Assembly (NCBI GenBank): GCA_945861315.1
Contig: CAMAUB010000088.1
Span: 1-5,988 of the forward strand
DNA: 5,988 bases
Direction: 5' to 3'
From: Chlamydia trachomatis
GTDB taxonomy: Bacteria; Chlamydiota; Chlamydiia; Chlamydiales; JAAKFR01
Shown here: piece by piece, positions 5,508 through 5,988 of the stretch
Position numbering within the stretch: the stretch's first letter is position 1
Layout of the letters: every line of letters begins with the position of its first letter
Notes under the pieces: model-generated
Told to the model about the DNA's origin: nothing
The model's database searches: none
The model's input: only the letters and a program-made list of their open reading frames with translations
Program-made: the position numbers and the translations under genes

Positions 5508-5988
5508 TTATGTTCTGTCCTTGGGATTATCGTTTTTAGCAGTAAATTTTAAAACAATCATAGGATGTGGTTTGGGTTTTTGGATTGTCTTGAGGGTTTT
5601 TTCAAATCGCCCATGCGAATATTGGCTGACAATCTTGTCCCAAAACTTTATTGCTGCCTTATTTTCTGGTATTTGAGAAGTCTCCCATATACCAGGAAAC
5701 TGGTTAAAGACTTGCTCCGCTACATGGCGTCCAACGCCTTTCCCTTGAAACTTGGACACAATAAAGAATTCCCCAATGTTCCAATCTACATCTGGCGTGC
5801 TTCCCACTTTGTTGATCAATACAAATCCAGCCAACTCTGCATCTACTTTTACTAAAAATGCATGCCTGTCTGGCTTTTCGCAGTAGGAGCTGAGATCGAT
5901 GCATTCAAATAGACCATTAGATGGAGTTTCCCAAGTAGGTAAAAAACCACAATATCTTGACATTTCATAAACGTAGAAACGGCCAAGG
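5508..5988 (-). CDS. GNAT family N-acetyltransferase, 5' end cut by window edge
   Basis: The first ATG in view is at 5963-5961, but the frame stays open upstream to the window edge. The extra residues read LGRFYVYE directly before MSRYCGF, which matches how proteins of this GNAT subgroup continue from their first strand and helix. The Met at 5963 is therefore probably internal, and the gene starts to the right of the window, perhaps 20-30 codons further. Counting from that Met, the protein shows RHAFLVKVDAELAGFVLINK (33-52), strand IGEFFIVSKFQGKGVGRHVA (63-82) with the acetyl-CoA loop Q73-G-K-G-V-G-R79 (motif A), then WETSQIPENKAAIKFWDK (93-110), the usual core after it. Catalytic-fold motifs are intact. 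The substrate is unknown. It appears to be the upstream member, in this window, of the - strand operon; its TAA abuts the next ATG. Confidence 0.9.
   Translation of the reverse strand, partial: LGRFYVYEMSRYCGFLPTWETPSNGLFECIDLSSYCEKPDRHAFLVKVDAELAGFVLINKVGSTPDVDWNIGEFFIVSKFQGKGVGRHVAEQVFNQFPGIWETSQIPENKAAIKFWDKIVSQYSHGRFEKTLKTIQKPKPHPMIVLKFTAKNDNPKDRT
5518..5522 (-). promoter_or_regulatory. Ribosome binding site for the 153-residue GNAT gene
   Basis: On the - strand AAGGA lies 10 nt before the ATG at 5507-5505, inside the last codons of the upstream acetyltransferase gene. It favours this ATG over the in-frame ATG five codons later, though the latter also has a GGA at similar distance. Confidence 0.45.

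Noticed and set aside
5254..5904. Short open frames (62, 66 and 96 codons) on both strands in the GNAT region
   Set aside because: They are out-of-frame shadows of two intact acetyltransferase genes and have no recognisable protein features.

Overview
The window is roughly 40% G+C (estimated by eye from a few lines). It holds eight protein-coding genes that fill it almost edge to edge; only 3 bases (5043-5045) lie outside any reading frame. No tRNA, rRNA, CRISPR array, insertion sequence or transposase is visible. The sequence alone does not fix the organism. The base composition, AGGA/GGAG-type ribosome binding sites and gene families fit a moderately low-G+C bacterium. The rightmost acetyltransferase resembles, from memory, proteins of Legionella-like and other amoeba-associated bacteria, but this is a weak hint and not an identification.

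Left end, + strand (1-943): the last 27 codons of a gene that looks like an AbiEi-type antitoxin, overlapping by 8 bp a complete gene for an AbiEii/AbiGii-family nucleotidyltransferase toxin. Together they form the end of a probable type IV toxin-antitoxin / phage-defence operon.

Rest of the window, - strand (5988 down to 940): seven genes in one direction. In transcription order they are a GNAT acetyltransferase (5' end outside the window), a second GNAT acetyltransferase, an MsbA-type ABC exporter half-transporter, an AadA/ANT-type aminoglycoside nucleotidyltransferase, a third GNAT acetyltransferase, a Vat/Xat-type hexapeptide-repeat O-acetyltransferase, and a pyridoxamine-phosphate-oxidase-fold flavoprotein. 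Junctions are 0 bp, 3 bp, ATGA overlap, 11-bp overlap, ATGA overlap and 0 bp, so they are very probably one translationally coupled operon whose promoter lies to the right of the window. The two operons converge and their stop codons overlap (CTAA at 940-943).

Functionally the - strand operon reads as a small-molecule modification and export cluster. It encodes an antibiotic nucleotidyltransferase, a streptogramin/chloramphenicol-type acetyltransferase, three small acetyltransferases that could modify amines, an efflux ATPase and a flavin-binding protein. The families are individually well known. What deserves a second look is their fusion into one gap-free operon beside a toxin-antitoxin pair, and the mixed substrate-site residues of the AadA-like enzyme.
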